DNA of 64,000 nucleotides from Lamellibrachia satsuma (Eukaryota; Annelida; Polychaeta; Sabellida; Siboglinidae): positions 1 through 64,000 of the forward strand of contig BSQZ01000061.1 in NCBI GenBank assembly GCA_033239005.1. Reading direction: 5' to 3'. Both the position numbers and the translations under genes were made by a program. The notes beneath the pieces were generated by a model. That model saw nothing but the letters and a program-made list of their open reading frames with translations, did no database searches and had not been told where the DNA came from. Shown piece after piece: positions 11,085-23,191 of this stretch (position 1 is its first letter; every line of letters begins with the position of its first letter).

Positions 11085-11288
11085 TCTAACATTTGCGTAA
11101 ACTCGCAACCTAATTTGCTAATCATAACACTTTTTTCAAAATACTGTTTTCTTTTCGCATTGAAAACAATCATGCAGGTGTGGACACAAGACATTTCAAC
11201 ACATGAAATTTTTATAGCTTCAATGTTCGTACAACAATCATTTATTCTGAAGTTCGTCATTCAAGTTATCCGTTCCACATTTTTTGCT

Positions 11289-11398
11289 ATGAAACAGACG
11301 AACGCCAAAGCCCAGGCGCTCGCAGGCGGCCTGGCGGGCCACAGCGCCGGGCGCGATGCCCGGAACGCAAAGCCGGGCAGACAGCAAGACGATGACAC
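11289..11398 (+). CDS. Exon 1 of the zinc-finger/tandem-repeat gene
   Basis: An ATG at 11,289 opens a 110-bp exon encoding MKQTNAKAQALAGGLAG and an Ala/Gly/Arg-rich continuation ending in DDD. It stops at a near-consensus donor (GACAC|GTAAGTG). Phase 2 out matches an acceptor at 11,793-11,794 (TATTCACCTTACAG) inside the large downstream open frame, so the ATG at 11,769 is probably intronic. The match of phase, donor and acceptor is the reason to prefer this start; transcript data would settle it. No signal peptide. Confidence 0.6.
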
Positions 11399-11794
11399 GT
11401 AAGTGTAGAACTTACGCATTATATTCGCTGCCATCAATGTCCTGGTTCCTTTTTTATAACCTGTGGAACTATTAATAATTTATGCAAAACTGTTTTTACA
11501 AGATGGATATAACATGGATTGAATGCAGACGATGGTCGGACAAGTTATTCTCAAGTAAATAGTTTCAATGAACCAACGCCATTGTTGACGTTTTAACATG
11601 AAACGATAGGTATAATGTCTTTATAGGGCACAGTTATGGGAGATGCTTAATTATCCTAGACATTGGAAGCAAAACAAATCAGTGCACTGTTTGTAAGATT
11701 ATTAGTTTTGCGTTCCCATGCCTGCATCCTCAGCACGTTGAAGCCAGGCAGGGAATGGGAAGAAGCAGATGTATAACGTGTATTCACCTTACAG

Positions 11795-14700
11795 TTTACC
11801 GGCGCACGTCAACTTATCTGCGCCCCGTTGTTACTACTGCCACCGCAAGTTCTCTCAGACCAACGACATCCTAGCGCACTTGTCCGACGAACACCCGACG
11901 AAAGATATCACCATCCTCAAGCCGCACTACGTTCTACAGACGGACCGGGTCCGCTACCGGACGCTGCGTTACGGTATCAAGTGGCTCGACGTGGCCGGCG
12001 GCGCCGCGTCGCTCATCCTCGTTCCCCACAGTTGGCTCCTGGTCGGTCGCGATAACTTCAAGAGGGTGGACCGAGCTGACTCGGGCGTGGGGTCGCCGAG
12101 TTCTAATGGCGGCCGACGACTGCCACCGTCTGTCGCGACAAAGCGAACCAGCTCCGGTCGAAAGAAGCGCGTCTACTGGCGAACGAAGGTCAAAAGTGAA
12201 GGCGCGAGTCGAGAGACCAAGATCCAGTCGTCGCCAGCGTCTGGGGCGAAGAGCGCTGTGTGGACCAACGCTTGCAAACCGGGCGATATCACAGCCACCG
12301 TGGTATTTGACAAACCGAACAATGCTGCAAAGAGCGCGTTGTTTGGCAAACCCGGCAGTGCTGCCGCCAGCGTGGTGTCTAGCAAACAGGACAATACCTC
12401 CGCAACCGTGGTTTCTGGAATGCCTACTAGTGCCACGAAAAAGGCTAACCCCGTGAGTGTGGTGTCTGCCAAGCCGGTCAGCACCACTGAAAAGGCTGGC
12501 TCCGTGAGCATGGTGTTTGCCAAGCCGGTCAGTACAACTGAAAAGGCTGGGCCTTTGAGCGTGTTATTTACAAAGCCGGTCAGTAGGCCTAAGAATGAAA
12601 AGAGTGGCCCGGTGATCGTGATGTCTGCCAAGCCGATCAGTACCACTGAACATGCTGACACTATGAGCGTTGTGTCTATCAAGCCGGTCAGTGTGCCTAC
12701 CAATGAAAAGGATGGCCCCGTGAGCGTTGTGTCTTGTCAGCCGGTCAGTAAGCCTACCAGTGAAAAGGATGGTCCCGTCAACGTTGTGTCTTGTCAGCCG
12801 GTCAGTAAGCCTACCAGTGAAAAGGATGGTCCCGTCAACGTTGTGTCTTGTCAGCCGGTCAGTAAGCCTACCAATGATAAGGATGGCCCCGTCAGTGTTG
12901 TGTCTTGTAAGCCGGTCAGTAAGCCTACCAATGAAGAGGTTGGTCCCGTCAGTGTTGTGTCTTGTAAGCCGGTCAGTAAGCCTACCAATGAAAAGGTTGG
13001 TCCCGTCAGCGTTGTGTCTTGTCAGCCGGTCAGTAAGCCTACCAATGAAAAGGATGGCCCCGTCAGTGTTGTGTCTTGTAAGCCGGTCAGTAAGCCTACC
13101 AATGAAAAGGGTGGTCCCGTCAGCGTTGTGTCTTGTAAGCCGGTCAGTAAGCCTACCAATGATAAGGGTGGTCCCGTCAGCGTTGTGTCTTGTCAGCCGG
13201 TCAGTACGCCTACCAATGAAAAGGGTGGCCCCGTCAGTGTTGTGTCTTGTAAGCCGGTCAGTAAGCCTACCAATGAAAAGGGTGGTCCCGTCAGCGTTGT
13301 GTCTTGTCAGCCGGTCAGTAAGCCTACCAATGAAAAGGGAGGTCTTGGGACTGTGGTGTCTTACAACGCCGCCGACCTGGCGGGCGCCGTGAGTTTCGCA
13401 TCAGACAAGTGGGACGATGACTTCACGTTTATTTATCGGGAGAGCAATAACTTCGTGAGTCCACGCACGATGTCGCCCCAATGTACACCTGTCCCTCTAA
13501 ACAGCGGCACATCGACTGACCCATGGCTGTACTGCGACATACAGACAAGTACGTGCACGTTTGATGGGAGTGCCGTAAACGGCACTGTGTCGGGAACCAG
13601 GTCGAACGACATCCGCAAGCACACGGTCGACAACAGCACTTCGACAATTCCCGGATATGACGTCACACGGGACGGGTCGATGGCGAGCGGCGTGTACTTC
13701 TCCGAGGACACGAGCCGGCAGTTCTCGCCCGGAAAGGACGTGCCTCCCCCAAGGAAGTGCCGGACGACGTCAGGCCGCTACATGTCGAACGACATCAAGA
13801 TGCAGTTGCCGGACAGCGTCGTGCGAGGTCTCGAGAACATGTCTATGGACACCGTCAATCCGGCCAAGTGCCTTCTCGCCCGCGGCAGTTCTTTCACCAA
13901 CAAGAAGGTGTGCTCGGAGGTCGGCATCCCAATGCTCAGTCGAGTGCTGCTGGCGAACGCCGTCCGCGCTGGCGACAGCGAGCAGACGACAGCGTCAGGA
14001 AACTCCACGAACCACAAGTCCAGTAGCGGCAAACCAGCGAATCGTACGTCAGACAACCGGGCAAATGCAGAGTCACTGTTCTGGAAAGATATGAATTACG
14101 TACGCTTTGGTGAGCCGCTAGACGTCAAACAGCACGTAACGCAAGTCGGACATTCTCAATCACAGAAAGACCCACGGCAGAAGGAGACAATGGACGACCA
14201 CCTGTCAGACGACGGACTGGGCACTTGGCCGTGGGAAGAGAGTCGTGCATTAGCTGCAGACTCAACGGGTACAATAAAGGACTGTCCATGTGACGAACCA
14301 GACACCATTGCAATCAGCAGCAATTTTACGACATCGGAACGTGACCCTCACAACCCGACATATGTCAAATATAATCTGGGTTGCGAACAAGACAACGTTC
14401 AAAACGCGACGGACGAACTCCCGCTGTGTGGAAAAGAGACTCCACAATGTGAAATCGGAGCCACTCCTACAAAAACGGAAATGTGTTCCTGCAACGGTGC
14501 TGCTACTACGGGAGGACTTGATAACTTCATGTCACCAAAGTTGAAAAGTTTGGAATTCGCATCGGCAAACAATGACACCATTTATCATTGCTGTAGTGAA
14601 TCAGAACAATTTGTGTGCAAGAAAATTTCTGCGGAACCAGAGGACGATGACGTTACAGCGCTAATGGACGTGCTCAGCGAGTCGCACACATTAAAGTGGC

Positions 14701-15089
14701 TATTTCGAGAAGATAGCGACGACAACGATGACGTCACCGACGCCGAACCAACGCCAATTCGCTTTTTCGTAATGGATGAATCAATCGCCGACGAGATGAT
14801 GGCTCTGTTTCCGTCTGTGGTGCCACTTCTGCGATCGGCAGGCCGACTTGCCGACTGGCTCCACTTCATGCAGTTGTTGGCAGACGACCGTTGTTTCCCG
14901 CCATCGGACGACGCGCACGAACTATTCGCCGACGTGCGGCGTTGGCAGAATCCGGACTGTCGCGCGTACACGGACGGACAGAAACGATTCTGGACGCTGG
15001 GGAACCGGCTGTTTCGCGCCCACAGTGACTTTCAAGCAAGCAAGGCTGGCAGTCACACTGAACAATCTTGGGATACGTTTGATGAATAG
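11795..15089 (+). CDS. Exon 2: unrecognised ~1,134-residue protein with one C2H2 finger and ~19-residue repeats
   Basis: A 3.3-kb open frame, by far the longest in the window, GC-richer than its surroundings. Numbering from the ATG at 11,769, a single C2H2 zinc finger lies at residues 21-42 (C21, C24, H37, H42). A conserved-looking globular stretch follows to about residue 95, then a Ser/basic linker. Residues 229-530 hold about 16 tandem repeats of the type PVSVVSCKPVSKPTNEKGG, encoded by a 57-bp minisatellite. After this come a Ser/Thr-rich region and an acidic cluster (DSDDNDDVTD, about residue 985). The last is a C-terminal domain of about 110 residues (DESIADEMMALFPSVVPLL ...) that looks folded and ends at 15,089. 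I do not recognise the family. The zinc finger plus disorder suggests a nuclear protein; that is inference. It converges on the HAO gene, and its last ~63 codons are duplicated at 30,917. Confidence 0.8.
12454..13356 (+). repeat. 57-bp coding minisatellite, about 16 units
   Basis: In-frame tandem repeat within the zinc-finger gene. The first four or five units are diverged and the last eleven are nearly identical, alternating between a Lys and a Gln form (SCKPVSK / SCQPVSK). All units keep the reading frame. The near-identity of the 3' units points to recent expansion, so copy number is likely polymorphic. Confidence 0.95.
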
Positions 15090-15371
15090 AGAAGGCTGGA
15101 CTATATAGAAGGAATGCTAGTATCTTCACGAATCTCAGATGGAGAAGAAAAGTGTCAGTGTCATAGACATTGAATACGATCGACAATTAAGTTATTTTTG
15201 TCATCAGATTTGTCTAAACAGCGGCCAAAACATTGACATTTCTAACTAAGTCACTAAGAGAACATAATGGAAAACACGGTATAAAAAACGCACACAAAAG
15301 CAAAAAAGTCATAGTTTTCGACCTATGCACATATAAGAGTTACTGAAACATAACCATTTGTAACTAAAATT

Positions 15372-15830
15372 AAGAATATCACGCCAGTGGATTAATAGCA
15401 AATATTTATTGAACGCACAACATATTAATTTCCTGGGCCGCAACATACTGTTAGAAAACACTACGCCACCAGTGCGATATTCTGGCAACAATCGCTCGCC
15501 GAATGAAAATGTATTCGTATACATATATTCCTGTTCTTGCTTTATGGCCATGCTATTTACGTCCAAACTCAACTTATGTAATATATTTTGTCCTTTGTTT
15601 TACTAAACTATTCTTCTTTCTGGCAAAATAGCAAAAACTATGTATTGGCTCTGTGTATACCGGCCTTCCTTAATACGTCCTTTTAGTCTAGGTCACCCCG
15701 ATTTCATAGAACTGGGCATGTGCTTATCGGTCGTGCTGGTTAACATGTGAGCCCTATGTCATTCGGAGAAATGTCCGGAATCTCCAACTTTTAGAACACA
15801 TCCCTAGTAAACCACTGGCGTGATATTCTT
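15372..15830. mobile_element. MITE-like inverted-repeat element, copy 1
   Basis: A 459-bp element with perfect 19-bp terminal inverted repeats, AAGAATATCACGCCAGTGG. The arms continue with two mismatches for several more bases, and a TA precedes the left end and mirrors the right end. Weaker inverted similarity continues outside (to about 15,300 and 15,900), so the full element may be about 600 bp. No transposase. Same position as 31,391-31,854 in block B, so it predates the duplication. Confidence 0.75.
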
Positions 15831-15894
15831 ATTATCTGTTTTATGGCCCCAAAACCAAGCATTTCGTTTCACTTTGACAAAACTTTGAAATACG

Positions 15895-16562
15895 TTAACA
15901 TTTCCCGTGAAATAAATCAAAGCAACTACTGTAGTATCTGAACGTCCGTACTTTTTTCCCATGAAATCAATCAAAGCAACTACTGTAGTATCTGAACGTC
16001 CGTGCTTTATTTCCCGTGAAATCATTCAAAGCAACTACTGTAGTATCTGAACGTCCGTGCTTTATTTCCCGTGAAATCATTCAAAGCAACTACTGTAGTA
16101 TCTGAACGTCCGTACTTTTTTCCCATGAAATCACTCAAAGCAACTACTGTAGTATCTGAACGTCCGTGCTTTATTTCCCATGAAATAAATCAATCAAAGC
16201 AGCTACTGTAGTATCTGAACGTCCGTACTTTTTTCCCATGAAATCAATCAAAGCAACTACTGTAGTATCTGAACGTCCGTACTTTTTTCCCATGAAATCA
16301 ACCAAAGCAACTACTGTAGTATCTAAACGTCCGTACTTTATTTCCCGTGAAATAAATCAAAGCAACTACTGTAGTATCTGAACGTCCGTGCTTTATTTCC
16401 CATGAAATAAATCAATCAAAGCAGCTACTGTAGTATCTGAGCGCCCGTACTTTTTTCCCATGAAATCAATCAAAGCAACTACTGCAGTATCTGAACGTTC
16501 GTGCTTTATTTCCTATGAAATGTATCAAAGCAAGTACTGTAGTATCTGAACGTAAGTACTTT
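15895..16562. repeat. ~55-bp minisatellite, about 12 units, expanded only in block A
   Basis: Units are built on ATCAAAGCAACTACTGTAGT, then ATCTGAACGTCCGTAC, then TTTTTTCCCATGAA. Block B has a single unit at about 31,930-31,975 in the same context. The array is therefore an expansion in A or a collapse in B after duplication. Confidence 0.95.
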
Positions 16563-18955
16563 ATTTCGGGCATCGTCGAAAAGACCGTCAAGACACAAGC
16601 CAACCAATTACTGCATGTCTTCTTATTTATACGTTGCAATACAAAGCACAATTTGCCCCTCCCCTCCGCGACACATATTTTGAATCGGCCGTGCTACCGT
16701 GCTATTTGAAAATCACTTGCATGCATATGGAATACGAATACATAACACCAATGGGAGTGGGGCTGGTGTTTGTGCGTTGTCGTCTCAAGACAGTTCTTCA
16801 GAGACGAGATACGTAGCTCTGCCTGCGCGCCACCAAACTTGGCTTGATGTCAGCCACTGCCGAACAGCCTGCAGCACAACAACAACTGTATCATTTCTTA
16901 CTGCTGAACTACGTCGTCATTGATAACTTGGTAGATATATTCAATCAAAGTAATTCACCAAAACCAGCTTACTATTGAGGTGAGTAAAAACAATATCGAA
17001 CCTGGTGAACACCAGGTAATCCGTATGCGAATACAGTTTCTTGCCAATGTCGACGCTATCGCATAGGCGCCTAGATACACATCGAATATTTGAAATGCAT
17101 GATAAACGTCATTTACCGCACAAGGCCATCGATGTGTCGAATTCTGACTTCAGGATTTGGAGAACTTCTTGCACACCTGCAGCCCCCTACAGGAACAAAA
17201 GTGGCGATGTTAACCCAGACACACACTCTACACAGATGGCTGTCTTCTGCGGGGGTTACTTACAACAAACATTTATGATCGTTGTTCGCACATACGTGTG
17301 TGTCATTTTAATTTATTCATTAAGAATAAGCTAACAAATAAAGTAACTTCTTCTGGATGTCGACAAAGAAATTTCTACTGGAAAGTTGGTAAACCTATAT
17401 AGACCCCTGTGTTTTGGAGAGAAAATCAGTACTTTAACAACAGTAACAACAACAACAACAAAATCGTCGTTTTAATGGGAACCCGTTTCCCTCAGATATT
17501 GTTAGATGATGATATATTGGTTGCTACATTGTAAGCGACGCCGTAGATGGCCGGTCGACCGATGAAGACGGCGCGCGCTCCGAGGGCCAGCGCCTTGAGG
17601 ACGTCGGTGCCGAGTCTGACTCCGCCGTCGAGGTAGACCTCGCACCGACCGCCCACCGCAGCCACGACCTCGCTCAAGGCGTCCAGCTGAAACAGGCATC
17701 AGTCGGGACAATGTTCTCTGGCGCACAACCCATGGCGACACTGACAACAGGCTTATGTGTGGTGTGTTCACTTAGTTAGGATACCTTAGACCAAGTTAGC
17801 CATTCCAATGGTTTCTTTGTCAACTTGCGGTCTGGGGCTTTAGTTTTGGGTGTTTTTTTCTGGCTAAATCTTGTGTGAATTGTTATTTAGGAGTCGTGTC
17901 ATTTGCCACTTCAAAATGCAGTAGTGTACACACAACAGTGAAATAATCATTGAAAGCATGGCCTCCTACTTATCAAGAACAACGTAGAAAAGAACACATG
18001 AACGTCCAATTGAAGTACATTTTACGACTATGATACTTCGAGTGACTATAAAACCGCTGCTGTTGCATCAGAACCAAGATACTCCGTTCACAACCCTCGA
18101 TTATCGACGTTCTCGAAGGAACAACTGAAACACGTCTAGTTGCCTGGGTACACCGGGAGCAAGGCCTACCGTAGCAGGGACGCCATCCAGCTGTCTGCCG
18201 CCGTGGTTCGACACTACGATCCCGTCCACTCCGCTGTCGATGGCTTCACGCGCGTCTTCGGCTGCATGAAAAAACAAACAACCGTTGCCTCTGATCCCAC
18301 AATATCCAACCGTTTGTCTGTTAATTTATACCGAGTTATGTGATTACAAGTTCTAATATTTCGATATATGAATATAGGCTCCTTTCAAATGCTTCAAACT
18401 ACGGTGCCTTTGTTGTGATACGTAATGCGTTGACGAAGTTCTCTTTAATGAATAATGCTACCGCTGATGCTCAAATATGACTTGAACAACACCAACCAGA
18501 TCGACCCGATGACGCACTGCTCTGAACTCGACGTGAAAAGCGCGAACTGTGCATCCCAAACTGAACACGTGTTCAGGTGACCCCGTGTTCAGGTGACCAC
18601 GTGAAGCTCTCTCGTTGGTCTCCTGGTCCCCAACCCCTAGTTGGTCTCGACCAGGAATTCCACAACAACCCAACCCAACTAGAGTTAGGCCAACCTCCCG
18701 ACTCACCGATTTGTTTTTTAAACCGGGAGTCGGCAGTCAGGAGTTGGGAGTCGGGAACTCATTACGCACCAAGGAGACCAACAGGTTTTGGTCCGATTCC
18801 AAACGGTTGGTTTGCCCGGTTCGGTAGGATCGAGTTGATGTGTACTTTGGCCGAACCCAGATCACAATCAAATTGTCAGTTCAAACTGTTGACATGTTCT
18901 ACTGAATAATTCGTTTGTCTTCATTTGTACCGCACCACACACAACAGTCCCGTAC

Positions 18956-19045
18956 CTGTAAGGACGCCCTTGGCGACCACCGGCAAGACGGTGACGGTCT
19001 TGAGCCACTTGACGTCTGCCCACGTCAACGACTGGTCGAAGAACG
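18956..19045 (-). pseudogene. HAO: HAO copy A truncated exon 5
   Basis: Encodes [17 protein letters not shown] and continues to GVLT, with a donor (ACAG|GTACGG) in phase with exon 6. Upstream of FFDQ the coding sequence runs straight into the GGGC array. Block B keeps the whole 176-bp exon at 34,744-34,919. Confidence 0.9.
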
Positions 19046-19462
19046 GGCGGGCGGCGGGGCGGGCGGGCGGGCGGGCGGGCTGTCGGCGGGCGGGCGAGGC
19101 GGGCGGGCGGGCGGGCGGGCGGGCGGGCGGGCGGCGCGCGGGCGGGCGGGCGGGCGGGCGGGCGGGCGGGCGGGCGGGCGGGCGGGCGGGCGGGGGCGGG
19201 GCGGGCGGGCGGGCGGGCGGGCGGGCGGGCGGGCGGGCGGGGCGGGCGGGCGGGCGGGCGGGCGGGCGGGCGGGCGGGCGGGCGGGCGGGCGGGCGGGCG
19301 GGCGGGCGGGCGGGCGGGCGGGCGGGCGGGCGGGCGGGCGGGCGGGCGGGCGGGCGGGCGGGCGGGCGGGCGGGCGGGCGGGCGGGCGGGCGGGCGGGCG
19401 GGCGGGCGGGCGGGCGGGCGGGCGGGCGGGCGGGCGGGCGGGCGGGCGGGGCGGGCGGGCGG
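19045..19462. repeat. (GGGC)n array, about 418 bp
   Basis: Almost pure tetranucleotide GGGC/CGGG with a few frame slips. On the G-rich strand it is dense in G-runs of three and four and could form G-quadruplexes. Long open frames of Ala/Gly/Arg across it are artefacts. Block B has a short seed-like sequence at the matching left junction (GCGGGGGTCGGGCGAGCGG, about 35,491-35,509). Confidence 0.97.
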
Positions 19463-19819
19463 TTTCCTATGTTTATTTAGGGCTTTGCAGTTGACAGACC
19501 CAAAATGTAAAAGTACATGGAACTAGACTAAATAAAATTAAATTCACACTGTTTTGTTTTTCATTTGTATAAACGGTGAATGTGAATACCGGTGCGTTTG
19601 CTACAACTACCCCGACAAAAATGCTCAACTGAATGAAACGTAACGCACCTGGAAGAAGTGCAAACCGCCCGCAGCGCCCTCTGCGATCTCTTCGATGCTC
19701 CTCGTTGCTACAGTGCTCAGTGTGAACGCCACACCCATCGCCCTTGCCCCTGGATGTCAACATTCGTCATTCTATATTATGCTTTGTACTGTAATGCAAA
19801 AAGCAAAGCAAAAAGTGCA

Positions 19820-19975
19820 AAAAATGACAAGTGGACAATTAATCTATTGGCTTATCGAGAGTCCACCACCTTTCATCTGAGTGTGACCCGCCCTTACGAA
19901 ATAATTGTAATTTTGTTTTTAAACATACACACGCTGCTAACATACCCAAGTACCCATATCATGCACAACGCAGGC
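19820..19975 (-). pseudogene. LINE 3'-end relic in HAO intron 2 (block A)
   Basis: Carries GGCTTATCGAGAGTCCACCA and the following segment, matching the terminal part of the LINE relic at 49.1-49.5 kb in the same orientation. The block B counterpart is at about 35,905-36,065, so the insertion predates the duplication. Confidence 0.6.
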
Positions 19976-22934
19976 TCCTGTGCATTGTCATGGCACGTTC
20001 TGTTTGGACTACGACATCCTCGTGAAACATTCGGTAAACAGTATCTACTTAGAGACAAAAACAAATTATCTGTTCCTTCTCAATATCATCCGGGAACAAA
20101 TAAGTTAAAAGTGCTGCTTTTGTGTGCGTTCAGGCACATCCACATTATGCAGCAGCGGATCTAGAGCGAGGTCTTATGGGTCACAAGACCCCTTAGGCCA
20201 TGGAGGGGGAGTGGGGTCTTAGATCTCCCTGTGTCTGTGGCAAATATTACAGTAAAGGACAACGTATATAGGTCTACATCAGAACTAAAGACTGAAGTAG
20301 CCGACTAATATTACACCCCTCCCCAGACTGACTGAGACCCCCCGCCAACTAGACTAGCTCCGTCCCTGTTATGTCGTCTGGTGACGCTTACCTTGAGCTG
20401 TGGCCACTTCGCCGTCGGGGTGTGCCATTTGATGCATGGCGGTCGACGCGATGCACACTGGGAAGGTGATCTTATGGCCGAGGATGGTTGTGCTGGGGTC
20501 GCGCCGAGACACGTCTCGAAGACATCGCGGCCGAAGTTGATATCTGAAAATACAATTTATTGTATTGGATATCACCCAAGTAATACCAAACGGGTGTACC
20601 ATAGTTAAATTCTTAAAGCGAAACAAAAATCATGCACCTAAAAGAGATCATAGAAGCTAACCATGCATCCGACCAGACAATAATCATGGAAAAGTTTCAA
20701 TGCATTTATATAACGTGGTGCGAGATACCAAAAATGATACACGATTATCGACGAAAAATGTAAAGCGGTTATTGGTGAAAGCATTATAACCATGCAAATA
20801 ATCAATTGTGTCAAACATTCAGGGATGGCGCAATACTTTTAAAAACATTGCAACTTTCAAAATGCATTACCACGGTACTCCAAGTACTGCGTCCGTCCTT
20901 GCCTGTGGTCATGCCTATGCTCCCCCCATAAAAAAAGAACTGGCGTGACCATTTGTTTAAGGAGCGCCTGAAACAAACATAGTAGTTACCGATATGGTCA
21001 AACCTGTTGCGGTCCAAAAATCAAGTGTACGTTCTAAAGGAAAACATGTGTAACTATATGACAATAGGCCTATAGACTCCTATAAACAACCATGCGGTAG
21101 ACATATAAAAGTAAACATGCGCCATTTGTACAAGGCAGCTGCTATTGACTCATATTCAACAAACGTTGGAAAACGACCGTAGCTTTTCTGACGCCAATCA
21201 ATTGTCTGGGTTTTTCTAAACAAATTACACGATATTTAAATAAGTGATTTTGTGTTAATACCCACAAGTACGATATTGCACTATACTGGTCGATGTAGTT
21301 TTCGACCTACTTAATAGAATATGCCGTTTAAAAAAAATCTGAAGAAACATTTTGTGTAAGAGATCGATATACCAAATCAACAACAGCTACTTCATTTATC
21401 CAATGCAAACAAATTATTAAAACAGTTGTTTTTAGTGAAAAACTTACGAATATTGAACGTCTGAACCATGCCGTACAGATAATCTTTTTTAATTTTACCA
21501 CTGTGTTCCAATTATTTCAACTTTTTATAACAACCAGGCTTGACATAGCGCTTTATAAAACGCATACACATATACTTGTATTGAATATATAACGTTAATG
21601 TAGTACATTTTTCTCGTATATTTAACACGTTTTAATTGTTCCTACTTTTATGACAAGACTGGCTTGCCATACATCTACCACAAAAAGGCTTATTATTGTC
21701 GCGTGGCCAAGAAAGAAACACGCGTAAGAGACGCTCAATAATAATGTCTGGTAAGCACGCAAAGTCGGTTTTTATGTATATCATAAACGTGTTCCATGTT
21801 ATAGTATTAGATCAAAATATATTTTGCTCAGACAAGACTCTGTATAGTTATTATCGTAAACAGGCGATGTGACGTGATGTCAAGTGAGATTTCAATGGGG
21901 CGAAAACTGGAGTGGCTCGAAAACTGTACCGGTAACCATATACTTCATTCACGGTCACAGTCTAATGATCTGTCATAAAGTCTTGCGAAGGATCTCGCAC
22001 ACTTGTTCGAGTACTTGCCTTCTGAAAGCGTCTACGTTGTCCCTCATCGTCGTTTCGTTGTTGGCGCCGCTCCTGTAATAATCCAACGCCTTTCTAGGGA
22101 TGTTTTCGTACGCATATTTCTCAAAGTCGTCAAGACAGACCATCTTCTTCGAGACCGCCATCGTAGTGCGTGCAGAGACAACTGTTCGAGGGCGCGCTGC
22201 ATGTCGACAAGCGGCAATTATTAACGAGGACAAAGTGCAAAAAATCTCAAAGGGCGCCTACAGCACAGGCATAAAAAGAACACGCGTTAGTAAAACAAGT
22301 TCTCTGAGCCCTTATCAGTTGACACATGATACAGTGATGCAGGCTTGGGTCAATGACATTCGTGCGGCTGCACGGCAAGAACCCACTGGAGGACCAGTGT
22401 TTATACTGTACAGCACCCAATCTTCATCATATATCTATAGATATACAATACTAATAAGAGATTATTAATTATATATCTATGATATATCATACCAGCATCT
22501 ACAAAATAAGTTCAATTACTGAGTGTAGTAGATGCACAATGGGTTTAAATACATGTCTCACTAATGTAAATGTTAAATAACTATAATAATATGTAGGCTG
22601 CGGGTGGTAAGCTTATGCCTAAAATAAGAATATACCACTGTAATGCAAGTTTGTAAGATAACATTTCATTTATTACAACTTACTAACTAAACTGATAAAC
22701 TAAACGTTTTACTAAAATAATGCAAAAACAAGTTTCTCAGTCATTGCACAATTTACACTCCTGATCTAACTGCAATACCACACCAAGGAGTGAGTCTGTG
22801 CAAATACAAACAGAACAAGTAAACTATTTCCAGTGTAAGATAAGATGATACATAAACATCTATTAAGTACCATAGTTCCAACACATCAGTGCTGTTCACA
22901 ATATTGTCTGTAAAATGCATGTTATTTCATTCAT

Positions 22935-22937
<3 letters not shown>

Positions 22938-23029
<92 letters not shown>
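22938..23029. repeat. (TA)n microsatellite
   Basis: About 46 TA repeats inside the 1.75-kb insertion. Ile-Tyr open frames are artefacts. Confidence 0.98.
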
Positions 23030-23033
<4 letters not shown>

Positions 23034-23066
23034 TACAAACATTATATATAATTATATTGTTTGTAA

Positions 23067-23191
<125 letters not shown>

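Larger units (their letters stand above)
16955..22161 (-). pseudogene. HAO: (S)-2-hydroxyacid oxidase (HAO) copy A, missing exon 4 and half of exon 5
   Basis: Minus-strand gene in the glycolate/lactate-oxidase family (FMN-dependent, oxidises 2-hydroxyacids to 2-oxoacids with release of H2O2; peroxisomal in animals). Exons by homology and splice sites: 1, 22,161-22,019; 2, 20,543-20,392; 3, 19,749-19,649; 5 (3' half), about 19,045-18,956; 6, 18,261-18,170; 7, 17,686-17,528; 8, 17,186-17,117; possible 9, 17,070-16,955. Exon 4, with the Tyr and Asp of the active site (YIYKER, TVDTP), and the first half of exon 5 are absent. A GGGC array sits in their place. The remaining exons have no stops and keep phase. 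The His-Arg pair (SNHGGRQLD) and FMN-site Gly-rich strand (DGGVRLGTD) are intact. Intron 1 uses a GC donor. Without exon 4 no active enzyme is possible; recent loss or an assembly collapse both fit. Confidence 0.85.

Noticed and set aside
11769..11794. ATG at 11,769 as start of the zinc-finger protein
   Set aside because: Possible, but a better model splices from the exon at 11,289-11,398 to an acceptor at 11,793-11,794 in matching phase; kept as the alternative.
12727..13392. Second open frame of 221 codons through the 57-bp repeat (MCLVSRSVSLP...)
   Set aside because: Shadow frame of the repeat inside the large zinc-finger gene; starts and ends with the array.
19045..19494. Ala/Gly/Arg-rich protein of about 200 residues
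   Set aside because: Translation of a GGGC tetranucleotide array that runs into a truncated HAO exon on the opposite strand.
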